DNA of 64,000 bases, from the NCBI RefSeq assembly GCF_000317125.1, contig NC_019695.1, forward strand, positions 1,166,336 to 1,230,335, read 5' to 3'. This stretch comes from Chroococcidiopsis thermalis PCC 7203. GTDB lineage: Bacteria > Cyanobacteriota > Cyanobacteriia > Cyanobacteriales > Chroococcidiopsidaceae. The notes under the pieces are model-generated. The model saw nothing but the letters and a program-made list of their open reading frames with translations. It was not told the DNA's origin and did no database searches. Positions 1-9,735 of this stretch are shown here, piece by piece. How positions within the stretch are numbered: the stretch's first letter is position 1; every line of letters begins with the position of its first letter. The translations under genes and the position numbers were made by a program.

Positions 1-2
1 TC

Positions 3-365
3 CGAGGTTTTTCTACTACCCAAGCAGAAGAAACCTACTCTTTTGTCACAGCTAATCGCTACTGGTCGCAGATTTTTGGGATTGCCTTCTCTAACAAACG
101 TTGGCTGCACTTTTTCATGTTATTTGTTCCCGTTACGGGTTTGTGGATGAGTTCAATTGGCATGGTAGGTTTAGCGTTTAACGTGCGGGCATACGACTTT
201 GTTTCCCAAGAATTACGTGCCGCAGAAGATCCAGAATTTGAAACTTTCTACACCAAGAATATTCTCCTCAACGAGGGAGCCAGAGCTTGGTTAGCACCCC
301 AAGACCAACCTCACGAAAAATTCCAATTCCCCGAAGAAGTCTTACCGCGCGGAAATGCCCTGTAG
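3..365 (+). CDS. psbD: Photosystem II D2 protein, C-terminal part (FaRLiP paralogue, psbD3 type)
   Basis: Only the last 120 residues are present; the gene enters from the left edge in the frame starting at base 3. The translation contains [26 protein letters not shown] and the C-terminal [12 protein letters not shown] that are diagnostic of D2, the reaction-centre subunit that pairs with D1 in the thylakoid membrane. Differences from housekeeping D2 ([29 protein letters not shown]) suggest a specialised paralogue. In the usual cyanobacterial psbDC operon psbC overlaps the end of psbD; here 189 bp separate them, and psbB and psbH follow. That order is typical of far-red photoacclimation clusters. 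D2 identity is certain; the far-red assignment is inference from context and divergence. Confidence 0.95.
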   Translation, partial: RGFSTTQAEETYSFVTANRYWSQIFGIAFSNKRWLHFFMLFVPVTGLWMSSIGMVGLAFNVRAYDFVSQELRAAEDPEFETFYTKNILLNEGARAWLAPQDQPHEKFQFPEEVLPRGNAL

Positions 366-554
366 GAGTGGTGCGTGAAAATCAATTAACGCGATGTGGT
401 AGTTTCTCTTGTTCCTCCCTTTCCAAGGGGGGATCTTCGAGGAGGTAACTTAATTTTTCGATCCCCCAACCCCCTTAAAAAGGGGGCAATAGATAAGTCG
501 CGTAAATACCAATTACCAATTACCAATTACCAATTACCAATTACCAATTCAAAA
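366..554. repeat. psbD-psbC spacer made of dispersed repeats
   Basis: The spacer holds a C/G-rich palindromic repeat (about 425-487, CCCCC...TTAAAAAGGGGG type) found at five other places in the window. It then has about five heptamers of the AATTACC type (508-549) running up to the psbC start. No Shine-Dalgarno sequence is evident before the ATG at 555. An open frame reaching upstream to 396 only reads through these repeats. Confidence 0.8.
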
Positions 555-1955
555 ATGGAAACACCTTTCGATCGCTCGATTACAACCACAACTAATGTCG
601 ATACGCCTAGAGAAGGACGGGATGAAGCGTCTACTGGATATGCTTGGTGGGCTGGAAATGCACGGTTTATCAACTTGTCCGGTCGGTTTTTAGGCGCTCA
701 CGTTGCCCATGCTGGATTAGTGGCTTTCTGGGCAGGCGCAATGCTGATGTTTGAAGTTGCCCACTACGTACCGGAAAAACCGATGTACGAGCAGGGTTTA
801 ATTTTGATGCCCCACATTGCTACTTTGGGTTTTGGTGTTGGGCAAGGTGGTCAAGTCGTTGATATTTTCCCATTTTTTGCGATCGCCGCCATACATCTCA
901 TCGGCTCGGCAGTTCTCGGTTTTGGTGGTGTCTATCACTCGATTAAAGGACCGGAAAGGCTAGCAGGTTTCTACGATTTTGACTGGACTGATAAAGATAA
1001 GGTCACGAGCATCTTGGGATATCATCTGATTGCTCTGGGCTTGGGAGCGCTCTTGTTAGTCGCTAGAGCTATGTATTTGGGTGGCTTGTACGATACTTGG
1101 GCTCCAGGCGGCGGCGATGTCCGTGTCGTAACCAATCCCACCCTCGACCCCAGAATCATTTTTGGCTATCTCTTCAAAGGTTTTACTGGTGGTGCGGGTA
1201 ATATTGCCAGCGTCAACAACTTGGAAGATATAGTCGGGGGTCACATTTGGATGGGATCGATCTTGATTGCTGGTGGTATTTGGCACGTTTTAACTAAGCC
1301 ATTTAAGTGGGCGGAGCGTGTTTTCATCTGGTCTGGTGAAGCTTACCTGTCTCAAAGTCTAGGAAATGTGGCTGGACAAGCTTTAATTGCTGCCTGTTTT
1401 ATTTGGTTTAATAACACTGCCTATCCCAGCGAGTTTTATGGTCCTACTGCGCCAGAAGCATCGCAAGCGCAAGCATTGAACTTCTTGGTACGCGACCAGC
1501 AGTTGGGGGCAAATGTGGTTTCTGCTCAAGGTCCGACGGGGTTGGGTAAATATCTGATGCGATCGCCAACTGGAGAAATTATCTTTGGTGGTGAAACGAT
1601 GCGATTTTGGGACTTCAAAGGTCCCTGGTTAGAGCCACTGCGCGGTCCCAACGGACTCGACCTGGAGAAAATCAGATATGACATTCAACCTTGGCAAATT
1701 CGGCGTGCTTCTGAGTACATGACTCATGCACCTCTGGGTTCTCTCAACTCTGTGGGTGGTGTGGCTACGGAGATTAACTCCTTTAACTATGTATCTCCTC
1801 GCGCTTGGCTAGCTTCAGCTCACTTTGTTTTCGCTTTTCTATTTCTAGTCGGTCACTTATGGCACGCCGGACGCGCTAGAGCTGCGGCTGCTGGTTTTGA
1901 AAGAGGCATCGATCGCGAAGACGAACCAGTTTTATCTATGCCCCCGCTTGACTAG
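555..1955 (+). CDS. psbC: Photosystem II CP43 core antenna (FaRLiP paralogue, psbC2 type)
   Basis: 466 residues from the ATG at 555. This start was chosen because the preceding 53 in-frame codons are repeat DNA and the protein then begins close to the normal CP43 N-terminus ([18 protein letters not shown]). CP43 is the six-helix chlorophyll-binding antenna of PSII. The lumenal-loop motif GGETMRFWD is present, with Glu347 and Arg350 in the positions of the Glu and Arg that contact the oxygen-evolving Mn cluster. The ends [15 protein letters not shown] and [23 protein letters not shown] are typical. It sits between psbD and psbB, and differs from housekeeping CP43 ([17 protein letters not shown]), which fits a far-red isoform. 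Confidence 0.95.
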
Positions 1956-2444
1956 ACAAGTTTGGAGCGCAGCGGGAAGAAGATTGTTCTGGCTTCTTCC
2001 CCTTTTCTTCAACATGCTGTCATTGGTCATTGGTCATTGGTCATTTGTACTTTCAATTTACATAGCGATCGATGGCTAATGACAAAACCCGCAATTGTTT
2101 CATCACTTGAATAGGGTTCATAGCCTAGATTCCAGCATGTAAAACATTGTCAAAATTTAAAAAACTACTTTTCCTTCATTGTTTTTAGTCAAATGCCATG
2201 CAAAAAACAGTTCAGAAGAAAATTCTCGATCCCATAATTGATTGGATTTTACTATTTGTTCTCGTCTTGTTTTTAATTGGAATAAAATACTTTTTTCCCA
2301 ATTTTATATCGAGAACCTACCTACAACTTTTTGTTTGATGGGACAGTAAGTAGTGAGTAGTAAAGAGTAGCGATTGACCAGCGATCGTAGACCAACTACC
2401 AATTACTAATTACCAATTACCAATTACCAAAAGGAGCATAATTA
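1956..2444. other. psbC-psbB intergenic region with repeats and a small ORF
   Basis: Contains ATTGGTC heptamers (about 2021-2045), a possible 46-codon gene (2198-2338) and AATTACC-type heptamers (2397-2428) that end just before the psbB ribosome binding site AAGGAG (2431-2436). No strong terminator was seen, so psbC and psbB may be co-transcribed. Confidence 0.6.
2198..2338 (+). CDS. Possible small one-helix membrane protein between psbC and psbB
   Basis: A 46-codon ORF starting MQKTVQKKILDPIIDW, followed by a hydrophobic stretch (WILLFVLVLFLIGI, residues about 16-29) and a polar tail ending in LQLFV. It has the size and single-helix layout of low-molecular-mass photosystem subunits. I cannot match it to a named one; the KYFFPNFI segment only loosely recalls PsaJ. 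No clear Shine-Dalgarno precedes it. It could be a real small subunit or chance. Confidence 0.35.
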   Translation: MQKTVQKKILDPIIDWILLFVLVLFLIGIKYFFPNFISRTYLQLFV

Positions 2445-4007
2445 ATGGGATTACCTTGGTATCGAGTACATACATCGGTCATAAATGACCCAGGACGACT
2501 TATTGCCGTACACCTAATGCATAACGCTCTGTGTGCGGGTTTTGCTGGTTCCATGCTGTTATTTGAACTAGCATTGTACGACTCTAGCGATCCAGTTTTA
2601 AACCCAATGTGGCGACAGGGATGTTTTTTAATGCCCTTTGTGGCTCGTTTGGGAGTAACTAATTCTTGGCAAGGTTGGAGTATTACAGGTGAATCGGTTG
2701 CCGACCCTGGTTTTTGGACGTTTGAAACTGTGGCGATCGCCCATATTATTTTCTCAGGATTAGAATTTCTTGCCGCTTGTTGGCACTGGGTTTATTGGGA
2801 CCTGGCGACATTTTTCGACCCCAAAACAAACGAACCAGTGTTAGATCTTCCCAGAATTTTTGGCATTCATTTATTGTTAGCAGGGTTACTCTGTTTTGGT
2901 TTTGGTGCTTTCCACTTAACGGGAATTTTTGGACCTGGGATGTGGGTCAGCGACCCGTATGGATTAACTGGTCACGTCCAAGGCGTTGCGCCTGTCTGGG
3001 GAGCAGAAGGCTTTAATCCTTACAATCCTGGTGGTGTGGTGGCGCACCACATTGCGGCGGGAATTGTCGGTATTATTGGCGGATTGTTCCATATTGTGAC
3101 GCGACCGCCAGAGGTACTGTACAAAGCCTTGAGAATGGGAAATATTGAAGGCGCACTTGCTAGCGGGTTGGCAGTATTCTTCTTCGCTGGTTTTGTTGCT
3201 TGCGGTTCGATGTGGTACGGCACTGCTACCACTCCGATTGAATTATGGGGTCCTACTCGGTTTCAATGGGATCAAAATTACTTCAAAAAAGAGATCGATC
3301 GCCGCGTTCAATCCAATTTAGCTGAAGGTAAAAGCCTCTCGGAAGCTTGGTCGGCAATTCCTGAAAAGCTAGCGTTTTACGATTACGTTGGCAACAGTCC
3401 GGCAAAAGGTGGTTTGTTCCGAGTCGGTCGGATGGTGGATGGAGATGGAGTCGCCAAAGCTTGGCTCGGTCATGCCATTTTCAAAGACGGCGAAGGACGG
3501 GAATTAAACGTGCGCAGAATGCCGAATTTCTTTGAAACCTTCCCAGTCGTTTTGACAGATAAAGATGATGTCGTCCGCGCCGATATTCCTTTCCGTAGAG
3601 CAGAAGCCAAGTATAGCTTCGAGCAAAAAGGCGTTACGGTTAGCTTTGTGGGTGGCACATTAGACGGTCAAGCATATACAGAACCAAGCACGGTGAAGAA
3701 ATTTGCCCGTCAAGCTCAACTCGGTGAAGTCTTTGATTTCGATCGCGAAACCTATAACTCTGACGGCGTATTCCGCACCAGCAATCGCGGATTCTTTGCC
3801 TTTTTCCATTGTTGTTTTGCTTTAGTGTGGTTCTTCGGGCATATTTGGCACGGTTCCCGCGCTATCTTCCGAGATGTCTTTGCTGGTATCGATCCTGGTT
3901 TGGACGAACAGGTGGAGTTTGGTGTCTTCCAGAAGGTAGGAGACCTTACTACACGTAAGAAAATACCTGTCGCAGCTATGGCTGGCACTAGAGAACCTGC
4001 TGCATAA
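2445..4007 (+). CDS. psbB: Photosystem II CP47 core antenna (FaRLiP paralogue, psbB2 type)
   Basis: 520 residues, matching the CP47 family length, beginning [10 protein letters not shown] with AAGGAG nine bases upstream. CP47 is the six-helix chlorophyll-binding core antenna on the D2 side of PSII. Conserved blocks include [39 protein letters not shown] and [16 protein letters not shown]. Several positions that are nearly invariant in housekeeping CP47 differ ([33 protein letters not shown]). That supports a specialised paralogue in a far-red cluster. Housekeeping psbB is normally elsewhere, beside psbT; its presence between psbC and psbH here is informative. Confidence 0.95.
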
Positions 4008-4163
4008 CTGGGGAGTCGGGAGTCGGGAGTCGATAAATTCCCCCTTGTCTCCCTTGTCTCCCTTCGCCCCCTTCGCCCCCTAATCCCCACTCCCTTCGGT
4101 CGTGGGGAAGAGCGAGTTCCCCCTTGTCTTCCTTGTCTCCCTTATCTCCCTCACCCCTCATTT
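4008..4163. repeat. psbB-psbH spacer with low-complexity repeats
   Basis: Starts with three copies of GGGAGTC (about 4014-4031), then an alternating CTTGTCTCCC / CTTCGCCCC tract up to the psbH start. No gene seen. It looks like the same kind of tandem-repeat drift found in many spacers of this window. Confidence 0.6.
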
Positions 4164-4373
4164 ATGCAACAACCAAAATATCAACCTAAAAAAACTGCCC
4201 CCGTGCAATACTTTTTCAGAAATTTCAATTCGGAAGCTGGTAAGGTTGCCCCTGGTTGGGGTACAACACCGTTAATGGTAGGTTTAATGCTGTTGTTTTT
4301 CTTGTTTTTATTAATCATTTTGGAGCTTGCCAATGCCTCACTCATGGTTCGAGGTATTCATGTAGGTTGGTAG
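4164..4373 (+). CDS. psbH: Photosystem II PsbH (FaRLiP paralogue, psbH2 type)
   Basis: 69 residues. The signature [18 protein letters not shown] followed by one transmembrane helix ([17 protein letters not shown]) identifies PsbH, a small PSII core subunit next to CP47 that supports QA/QB function. The N-terminus ([19 protein letters not shown]) is longer and different from usual cyanobacterial PsbH. The tail GIHVGW ends earlier than the usual DWATL-type tail. In most cyanobacteria psbH lies with psbN, not after psbB, so the location also argues for the far-red copy. Confidence 0.92.
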
Positions 4374-4433
4374 AAACTCGGATAGATCGCCTTGCTGCGA
4401 TCGCATCAAAATTTTTGAGTTTGAGGTAGTTTC

Positions 4434-4580
4434 ATGCATCACATCTATTATTTTGCCTACGGTGAAGGGCAATTTGCTTCAACTGCAACTGGAGTTTTAT
4501 TCGGTTTATTAGCAGCTTTTTTATTGTGCGTTCTCTTAATTGTGTACGCATCGAGTACGTATCCCGCAGATCGCCGTTAG
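4434..4580 (+). CDS. Small one-helix membrane protein at the end of the PSII cluster
   Basis: 48 codons, MHHIYYFAYGEGQFASTATG then a hydrophobic helix (GVLFGLLAAFLLCVLLIVYA, residues about 20-39) and a polar tail STYPADRR. A G-rich TTGAGGTAG stretch lies about ten bases before the ATG. It is 60 bp after psbH and before the cluster terminator at 4733, so it is likely co-transcribed. I cannot assign it confidently; the layout loosely recalls PsbX. It was too short to be noticed by length-based ORF calling. Confidence 0.55.
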   Translation: MHHIYYFAYGEGQFASTATGVLFGLLAAFLLCVLLIVYASSTYPADRR

Positions 4581-4732
4581 CATCGGTGCGATCGCCTAGT
4601 TCAGACAAAAAACCTGACTTGACAATAAACGCGGGACTAGGTGACTGGCGTTTGGTCGTGGCTTCAGGATGCGAGGAGTCAAAATAACGCAATTTCAAAA
4701 CAACGCAGGTTCAAAACCCTTAATTTTCCCTG

Positions 4733-4758
4733 AGTCCGCACCAGCGGACTTTGTTTGC
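4733..4758 (+). terminator. Rho-independent terminator closing the PSII cluster
   Basis: Perfect 7-bp stem AGTCCGC (4733-4739) / GCGGACT (4744-4750) with an ACCA loop, followed by the T-rich TTGTTTGCTT. It lies after psbH and the 48-codon ORF and before the AraC gene. Confidence 0.7.
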
Positions 4759-4819
4759 TTATTCGTATCAACCTATACCCGACAAAGTACAATTAAGGCA
4801 GACTTTGAAATAGTAGAGT

Positions 4820-5740
4820 ATGCCAATGTCTGATGCGATTAAAGCTTACAACTCCATGTCTGAGTTTTATGCATCAATGGGTGGAACCCTAAAACAAGAC
4901 GTTGATTTTACGATTCATCAGCTTGAGCTAGTTCATAGCAATGTGCCGATCGAGTCTCCCCTATTTCGCGCTAACTATTACTCGATCTTGCTCATTCGTA
5001 AAGGACGGGGTCGCTACATTCTTGACGGTCAATCTTACGAAACAAAGGACAGGACGATTTACTTTACTAATCCCGGTCACGTCAAAGGATTTAAGATTCA
5101 CGAACTATCGCATGGCTACGTGATTACGTTTTCAGAAACATTTCTGAAGCAATACGTCCATGAAAATATTTTTGATGATTTTCCGTTTTTAATTGCAGAG
5201 ATTGTGCCACCGCACTATCCCGATCGCGAAGTTTTTCAAATTTTTGACGACTTGGGAACGCAACTTTTACAAGAATACCAATCGGATTCTGCCTACAAAT
5301 TCAAAATTATTGGCAGTTTGACAGTTGTACTGCTATTCAAAATTAAAGAGCAGTTTTGGAATACCTATAATCCTTTGGCTGAATCGCAAACGGGTTCAGA
5401 GATTGTCATGACATTCAAGCGCAACCTGGAAGCTCATTTTCGCGATCTTGCAATGGGTAAACTCGATCGCCCATATCGAGTGCAGGACTTTGCCCAAGCG
5501 CAGCATCTTCACCCTGGTTATTTCAGTACGGTGATTAAGAGCAAAACGGGTAAATCTGTCAACGCCTGGATGATTGAAAAAACTCTATCCGAAGCCCAAG
5601 CAATGCTGTCAAGATCGACTGAATCCGTGCAGGAAATTGCCTTTCGACTTGGCTTTAACGATGCAGCATACTTTTCTCGCTTCTTTAAAAAACATACTGC
5701 GACCACTCCTTCTAGCTTTCGCCAGAGTTTAAAAGCTTGA
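4820..5740 (+). CDS. AraC-family transcriptional regulator
   Basis: 306 residues. The N-terminal half looks like a cupin-type sensor (SILLIRKGRGRYILDGQSY and following, residues about 54-100). The C-terminal ~100 residues form the double helix-turn-helix DNA-binding domain, with the classic SVQEIAFRLGFNDAAYFSRFFKKHTATTPSSFR block. The ligand is unknown. It follows the PSII terminator and converges on lepB, with only 58 bp between the stops. Two starts (4820 and 4826) are possible. There is no evidence that it belongs to the far-red regulon, whose known regulators are RfpA/B/C. Confidence 0.9.
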   Translation: MPMSDAIKAYNSMSEFYASMGGTLKQDVDFTIHQLELVHSNVPIESPLFRANYYSILLIRKGRGRYILDGQSYETKDRTIYFTNPGHVKGFKIHELSHGYVITFSETFLKQYVHENIFDDFPFLIAEIVPPHYPDREVFQIFDDLGTQLLQEYQSDSAYKFKIIGSLTVVLLFKIKEQFWNTYNPLAESQTGSEIVMTFKRNLEAHFRDLAMGKLDRPYRVQDFAQAQHLHPGYFSTVIKSKTGKSVNAWMIEKTLSEAQAMLSRSTESVQEIAFRLGFNDAAYFSRFFKKHTATTPSSFRQSLKA

Positions 5741-5798
5741 AGATTCAGCATTCCACGCCAAGAGACTAGCTAACTTTTTGTTTTGCCTGAAAATCGCG

Positions 5799-6413
5799 CT
5801 AGCTTGAGATAAATCCCATGCGATCGAGGGGGAAGAAACGGAATACGGCACGACCGATAATATTCTGTTGAGGTAAAAAGCCCCAAACGTGGGAGTCGTT
5901 ACTATCGTTGCGGTTGTCTCCCATGACGAAGTAAGATTCTGCTGGAACTTGGACTGAGTTGAGTTGATAGGCAGGCGGTTCGGCAATATAATCTTCCGAG
6001 AGCGATCGCCCGTTAAGATAAACTCGACCGTTCTTCACGCTGACGGTATCCCCAGGTTGACCGATAACTCGTTTGATAAAAACTTGGTTTTTGTGATAAC
6101 CCATACTTTGCAACTGTGCAGGTGGTTCAAACACTACAATGTCGCCTGTTTCAGCTGGGTGAAACCAATACGAGACTTTTTCGACTACCAAGCGATCGCC
6201 TGTATGTAAGGTGGGTATCATCGAATCTGAGGGAATATAGCGCGGTTCCGCCACAAAAATGCGAATTATCAGTGCCATAACTAGAGCGATCGCAACTAGG
6301 CGAATATTTTCCTCCTGCGATCGCCATAGTCGCAACCATCCAGATGCTTCTGATGTTTTTGTTTCTTGAGTTGTCGTTGCTGGATCTGGCGAATTAGTTT
6401 TCTGAGATGTCAT
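5799..6413 (-). CDS. lepB: Signal peptidase I
   Basis: 204 residues. One N-terminal membrane anchor (LVAIALVMALIIRIFVA, about 39-55) precedes the catalytic Ser64 in PSDSMIPTL and the general-base Lys114 in FIKRVIGQPGD. The GDNRNDSNDSHVWG box (box E) is present. It removes signal peptides from exported proteins on the outer side of the cytoplasmic or thylakoid membrane. The 38-residue Ser/Thr/Gln-rich cytosolic tail is non-conserved. It converges with the AraC gene. Confidence 0.95.
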   Translation of the reverse strand: MTSQKTNSPDPATTTQETKTSEASGWLRLWRSQEENIRLVAIALVMALIIRIFVAEPRYIPSDSMIPTLHTGDRLVVEKVSYWFHPAETGDIVVFEPPAQLQSMGYHKNQVFIKRVIGQPGDTVSVKNGRVYLNGRSLSEDYIAEPPAYQLNSVQVPAESYFVMGDNRNDSNDSHVWGFLPQQNIIGRAVFRFFPLDRMGFISS

Positions 6414-6762
6414 AAACCATACAGTGAATTGTGAGTCGTGAGTTGCGGGTAGTTATTAGCTCTTTTTATAAATAACCATAATACCTTTATTTAGTTGGCT
6501 AGTTATTACTTATGTAACTTTGTCTGCGAGCAAGGCTCAAGTAATTTTTTATACAAAAAATGTAGGTTCGTTGCAGTTGAAAGATAGACTTCGATCGTAA
6601 AAAGTAATTTTTATGACAGAAATATTTGTATCGACTACATCGGTAGCCAAAAATACCAAATCTACATTATGGTACAGGTGGCAATAAACTCAGAAATGCC
6701 AAGCTGAGCTATGAATTTCTAGATTTCTAGCACGACAGCTAAAGCAAAGGAGACAGTGAAAT
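6414..6762. other. Divergent promoter region between lepB and a secreted-protein gene
   Basis: About 350 bp, AT-rich, between two divergent genes, so it should hold both promoters. An A/G-rich GCAAAGGAGACAG (about 6743-6755) gives the downstream gene a good ribosome binding site. No other structure recognised. Confidence 0.5.
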
Positions 6763-7302
6763 ATGCTCAAACAGTTTTTGACAGGTGGTTCTGTTCTCGC
6801 CCTATTGCTCGTAGGCGGTTTCTCAGCTCAAGCAAAGCCACAATCCTCAGTCCTATTACAAGCTCAAACCCAGGAAGTACCTACGACTCCCGATAGTCAA
6901 ACAACTCCACCCGCAGGAATTGAGCCTGGTACAAGCCCAGAAGGAACGACTACACCGGATACGACTGTACCCGATGCAACTACACCCGATGCAACTACAC
7001 CGGATACGACTGTACCCGATGCAACTACACCCGATGCAACTACACCCGATGCAACTAGCCCCGCGCCAGGTACGAGTCCAGAGGGAACGACTACGCCTGA
7101 CGTAACTCCTGATGCAGGTACGCCCGAAACCACGAGTCCTGATGCTACGACTAGCCCCGATGCTAGCGATACGTCTACCCCTGAATCGCAAACCTCAACT
7201 TCCGGCTCTAACACCGATAGAGCTGGAATATTTTGCGAGTCCAATCAAATTCCAGAACCAACTGGAGGAGGTTCGAGAGAATTTCGTGAATGCCAGCAAT
7301 AG
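6763..7302 (+). CDS. Secreted low-complexity protein with PDATT repeats
   Basis: 179 residues. A clear signal peptide (MLKQFLTGGSVLALLLVGGFSAQA) is followed by a Pro/Asp/Thr-rich region built from five-residue units of the PDATT/PDTTV type (about 65-140) plus two GTSPEGTTTPD segments. The tail GGGSREFRECQQ has a Cys. The 15-bp DNA repeat behind the units makes long spurious frames on the other strand. It is probably a periplasmic or outer-membrane-associated linker-like protein; function unknown. The repeat number is likely to vary between strains. Confidence 0.75.
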   Translation: MLKQFLTGGSVLALLLVGGFSAQAKPQSSVLLQAQTQEVPTTPDSQTTPPAGIEPGTSPEGTTTPDTTVPDATTPDATTPDTTVPDATTPDATTPDATSPAPGTSPEGTTTPDVTPDAGTPETTSPDATTSPDASDTSTPESQTSTSGSNTDRAGIFCESNQIPEPTGGGSREFRECQQ

Positions 7303-7391
7303 CAGCGTGCGGTAAGGCTTGCGTCTAGATATGCAATTGTAAAGGGCAGGAGACAGAAGAAATCTTTTGCAGATTCTGCCTCTTGCTCTCT

Positions 7392-9320
7392 TTAGCGCTG
7401 CAACCAACGCCAGCAAGGAATAAGGATGTAGTGGCTAATCCCCAGACAGCAACTAGAGATCGCGGCGATCGCGCCAAAAAAGGTAGCATACAACTGAAGC
7501 TCAAACCAACTTGGTTGCGGGCTAAGATGAAAAATTAGGGCTGGGAAAAGATTGAGCCGAACGAGAATAGTAAACACGATCGCCGTACTAACAGCAGCAA
7601 CGGTGGCATGAAAAAAGCGATGACGGCGCAAACCCAAGCCAGAGACGAGAAAGGCGATCGCCACGCAAACAGTTGCAGGCAAGCTCCAAATTCCCATGTA
7701 AGGCGTAATTAAAGTCCAACACAACCAGCCCAAAACATAACCACTAGCACCTAGCAAAGCAGAGATGAAATAGCGCCGTCGTTGGTCAAAAACTCCTAGT
7801 GCGGTCAATCCCAACGCTGTAAATAACCCCGCAGAGGCAAACACGATCGATTCTGCTTCTGTGGCAATTTGAGAGTCTGTCATCAGTTGGGGTAGGTATT
7901 CTACTAGAAAGCTATTGACTGCGATTCCCAGGGGAGAAAAATAACCAAAGATAAAGCCGATACTAGTTCCGACAACAGCCGCGATCGCGCTCCACACAAT
8001 TGCTCGGATAGTATCTATTCCAGCGTGTCCTACTTGGGTAGTCAATCGCCATAGAGAACGAGTTATATTTGTTAGGCTTCTACCGATCTTGGTAACAAAT
8101 GGTATGGACGCAAAGCGGCTTGTCGATAGTTTGCGCTGAGTTGCTTGTCGTAGAGTATGCGATCCCTGGGAGGTAGTATTGTGAGTTTGAAAGGTTGATG
8201 GCGGCGATTGCTTCCTAATTGTTTCAGCGAACAAATTCGTCGTTCGCGCAGCAATCTGATGCATTTGATTCACAAGTTGGGGCGATCGCTGTTTGCTAAT
8301 TTGCGCTAAGCGGTGAGTTAAGTAGGTAGCTATGAGTTGCGATCGCTTCCAGCCATTCAAACTCAGTTGATGAATCGCTTGATATACAGATGGTTGCGTT
8401 TCGATCGGCGGATTTTGTAATAACCTTTGTTCGATCGCCGTAGCACTAGTTGGACGCAGGCGGGCATCTTCCTGCACTAATTCATCTAGGAGATCGGCAA
8501 ATGATGAGCTAACTTGGACTAAATGTCTCCAACTCAGCTCTTTGGTTACGGGATCTTCCAACTCAGAGGGAGGCTGACCAGTGAGTAATTCAATTGTCGT
8601 TCTACCCAAAGCATAGAAATCGGCGGCTGGTTCCACATCCCGTCCCGAAGATTGTTCTGGAGGGCTGTAGCCAGGGGAATAGAGACGAGTTGAGCTTTCT
8701 GCGGCTGACACGGAATGCTGACGCGATCGCCTTTTTTTGGCTCCACCAAAATCGATCAATACTAGTCGATTTGTTTCTTGACGTAGCATTAAATTTGAGG
8801 GTTTCAGGTCGCGGTGGATGATCTGCCTACTATGCAATACCTGTAGAATTTCTAAAGCTTGTCCGAACCAATCTCGAACCATTTCTTCTGGACAACCTCG
8901 GTCGTACTTGTCGAGGATAGCCTCTAAAGTTTGACCATCGATTTTTTCCATGACCAGACAAAATAGATCCCGTTGGGAATTGCTGGCGGGTAGGTGAAAA
9001 TAGCCGTCTGGCTCGACTCTAGGAACCCCAGGATGGTTGAGGCTGGTTAAAATTGCCGCTTCCTGCTGAAATAATTGTCTTGCTTTAGCGCCATTTTCTA
9101 GCAAAATCTTCAACACTCGTTCGGTCTGAGTTTGCAGATCCCAAATGCTGTAAATTACAGAAAATCCACCCGTTCCTAATTTTTTGAGTGGAATATAACG
9201 CTCTCGCAACGCGATCGCCGCGCCGCAAGTCGTACAAAACTTGTTTCCCCCTGCTTGGACGTGTGGATGCTGGGGGTCACTAGGATTGATACAGAGAGTA
9301 ACGCTAGGCTGATAAGGCAC
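7392..9320 (-). CDS. Membrane-anchored serine/threonine protein kinase with zinc-ribbon N-terminus
   Basis: 642 residues. A short Cys motif (Cys10, CTTC at 29-32) precedes a Hanks-type kinase domain. It has the glycine loop LGTGGFSVIY, ATP-site Lys71, catalytic HRDLKPSN (His169-Asn176) and DFG at 190-192, then SPGYSPPEQ in the activation/P+1 segment. A ~100-residue polar linker follows, then a C-terminal region with several hydrophobic helices (about 440-640) that should anchor it in the membrane. Substrates are unknown. The combination of zinc ribbon, kinase and polytopic tail is common in cyanobacterial kinases. Confidence 0.9.
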   Translation of the reverse strand: MPYQPSVTLCINPSDPQHPHVQAGGNKFCTTCGAAIALRERYIPLKKLGTGGFSVIYSIWDLQTQTERVLKILLENGAKARQLFQQEAAILTSLNHPGVPRVEPDGYFHLPASNSQRDLFCLVMEKIDGQTLEAILDKYDRGCPEEMVRDWFGQALEILQVLHSRQIIHRDLKPSNLMLRQETNRLVLIDFGGAKKRRSRQHSVSAAESSTRLYSPGYSPPEQSSGRDVEPAADFYALGRTTIELLTGQPPSELEDPVTKELSWRHLVQVSSSFADLLDELVQEDARLRPTSATAIEQRLLQNPPIETQPSVYQAIHQLSLNGWKRSQLIATYLTHRLAQISKQRSPQLVNQMHQIAARTTNLFAETIRKQSPPSTFQTHNTTSQGSHTLRQATQRKLSTSRFASIPFVTKIGRSLTNITRSLWRLTTQVGHAGIDTIRAIVWSAIAAVVGTSIGFIFGYFSPLGIAVNSFLVEYLPQLMTDSQIATEAESIVFASAGLFTALGLTALGVFDQRRRYFISALLGASGYVLGWLCWTLITPYMGIWSLPATVCVAIAFLVSGLGLRRHRFFHATVAAVSTAIVFTILVRLNLFPALIFHLSPQPSWFELQLYATFFGAIAAISSCCLGISHYILIPCWRWLQR

Positions 9321-9735
<415 letters not shown>

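Noticed and set aside
396-554. N-terminal extension of CP43 upstream to base 396
   Set aside because: Those 53 codons are made of dispersed and heptamer repeats and have no counterpart in CP43; the protein matches from about 555.
4820-5740. The AraC regulator as the far-red master regulator
   Set aside because: Known FaRLiP control uses RfpA/B/C (phytochrome and response regulators), and a terminator separates this gene from the PSII block.
6856-7244. Two long minus-strand ORFs opposite the PDATT protein
   Set aside because: They are arginine/cysteine- or valine/serine-rich readings of the 15-bp repeat and have no independent support.
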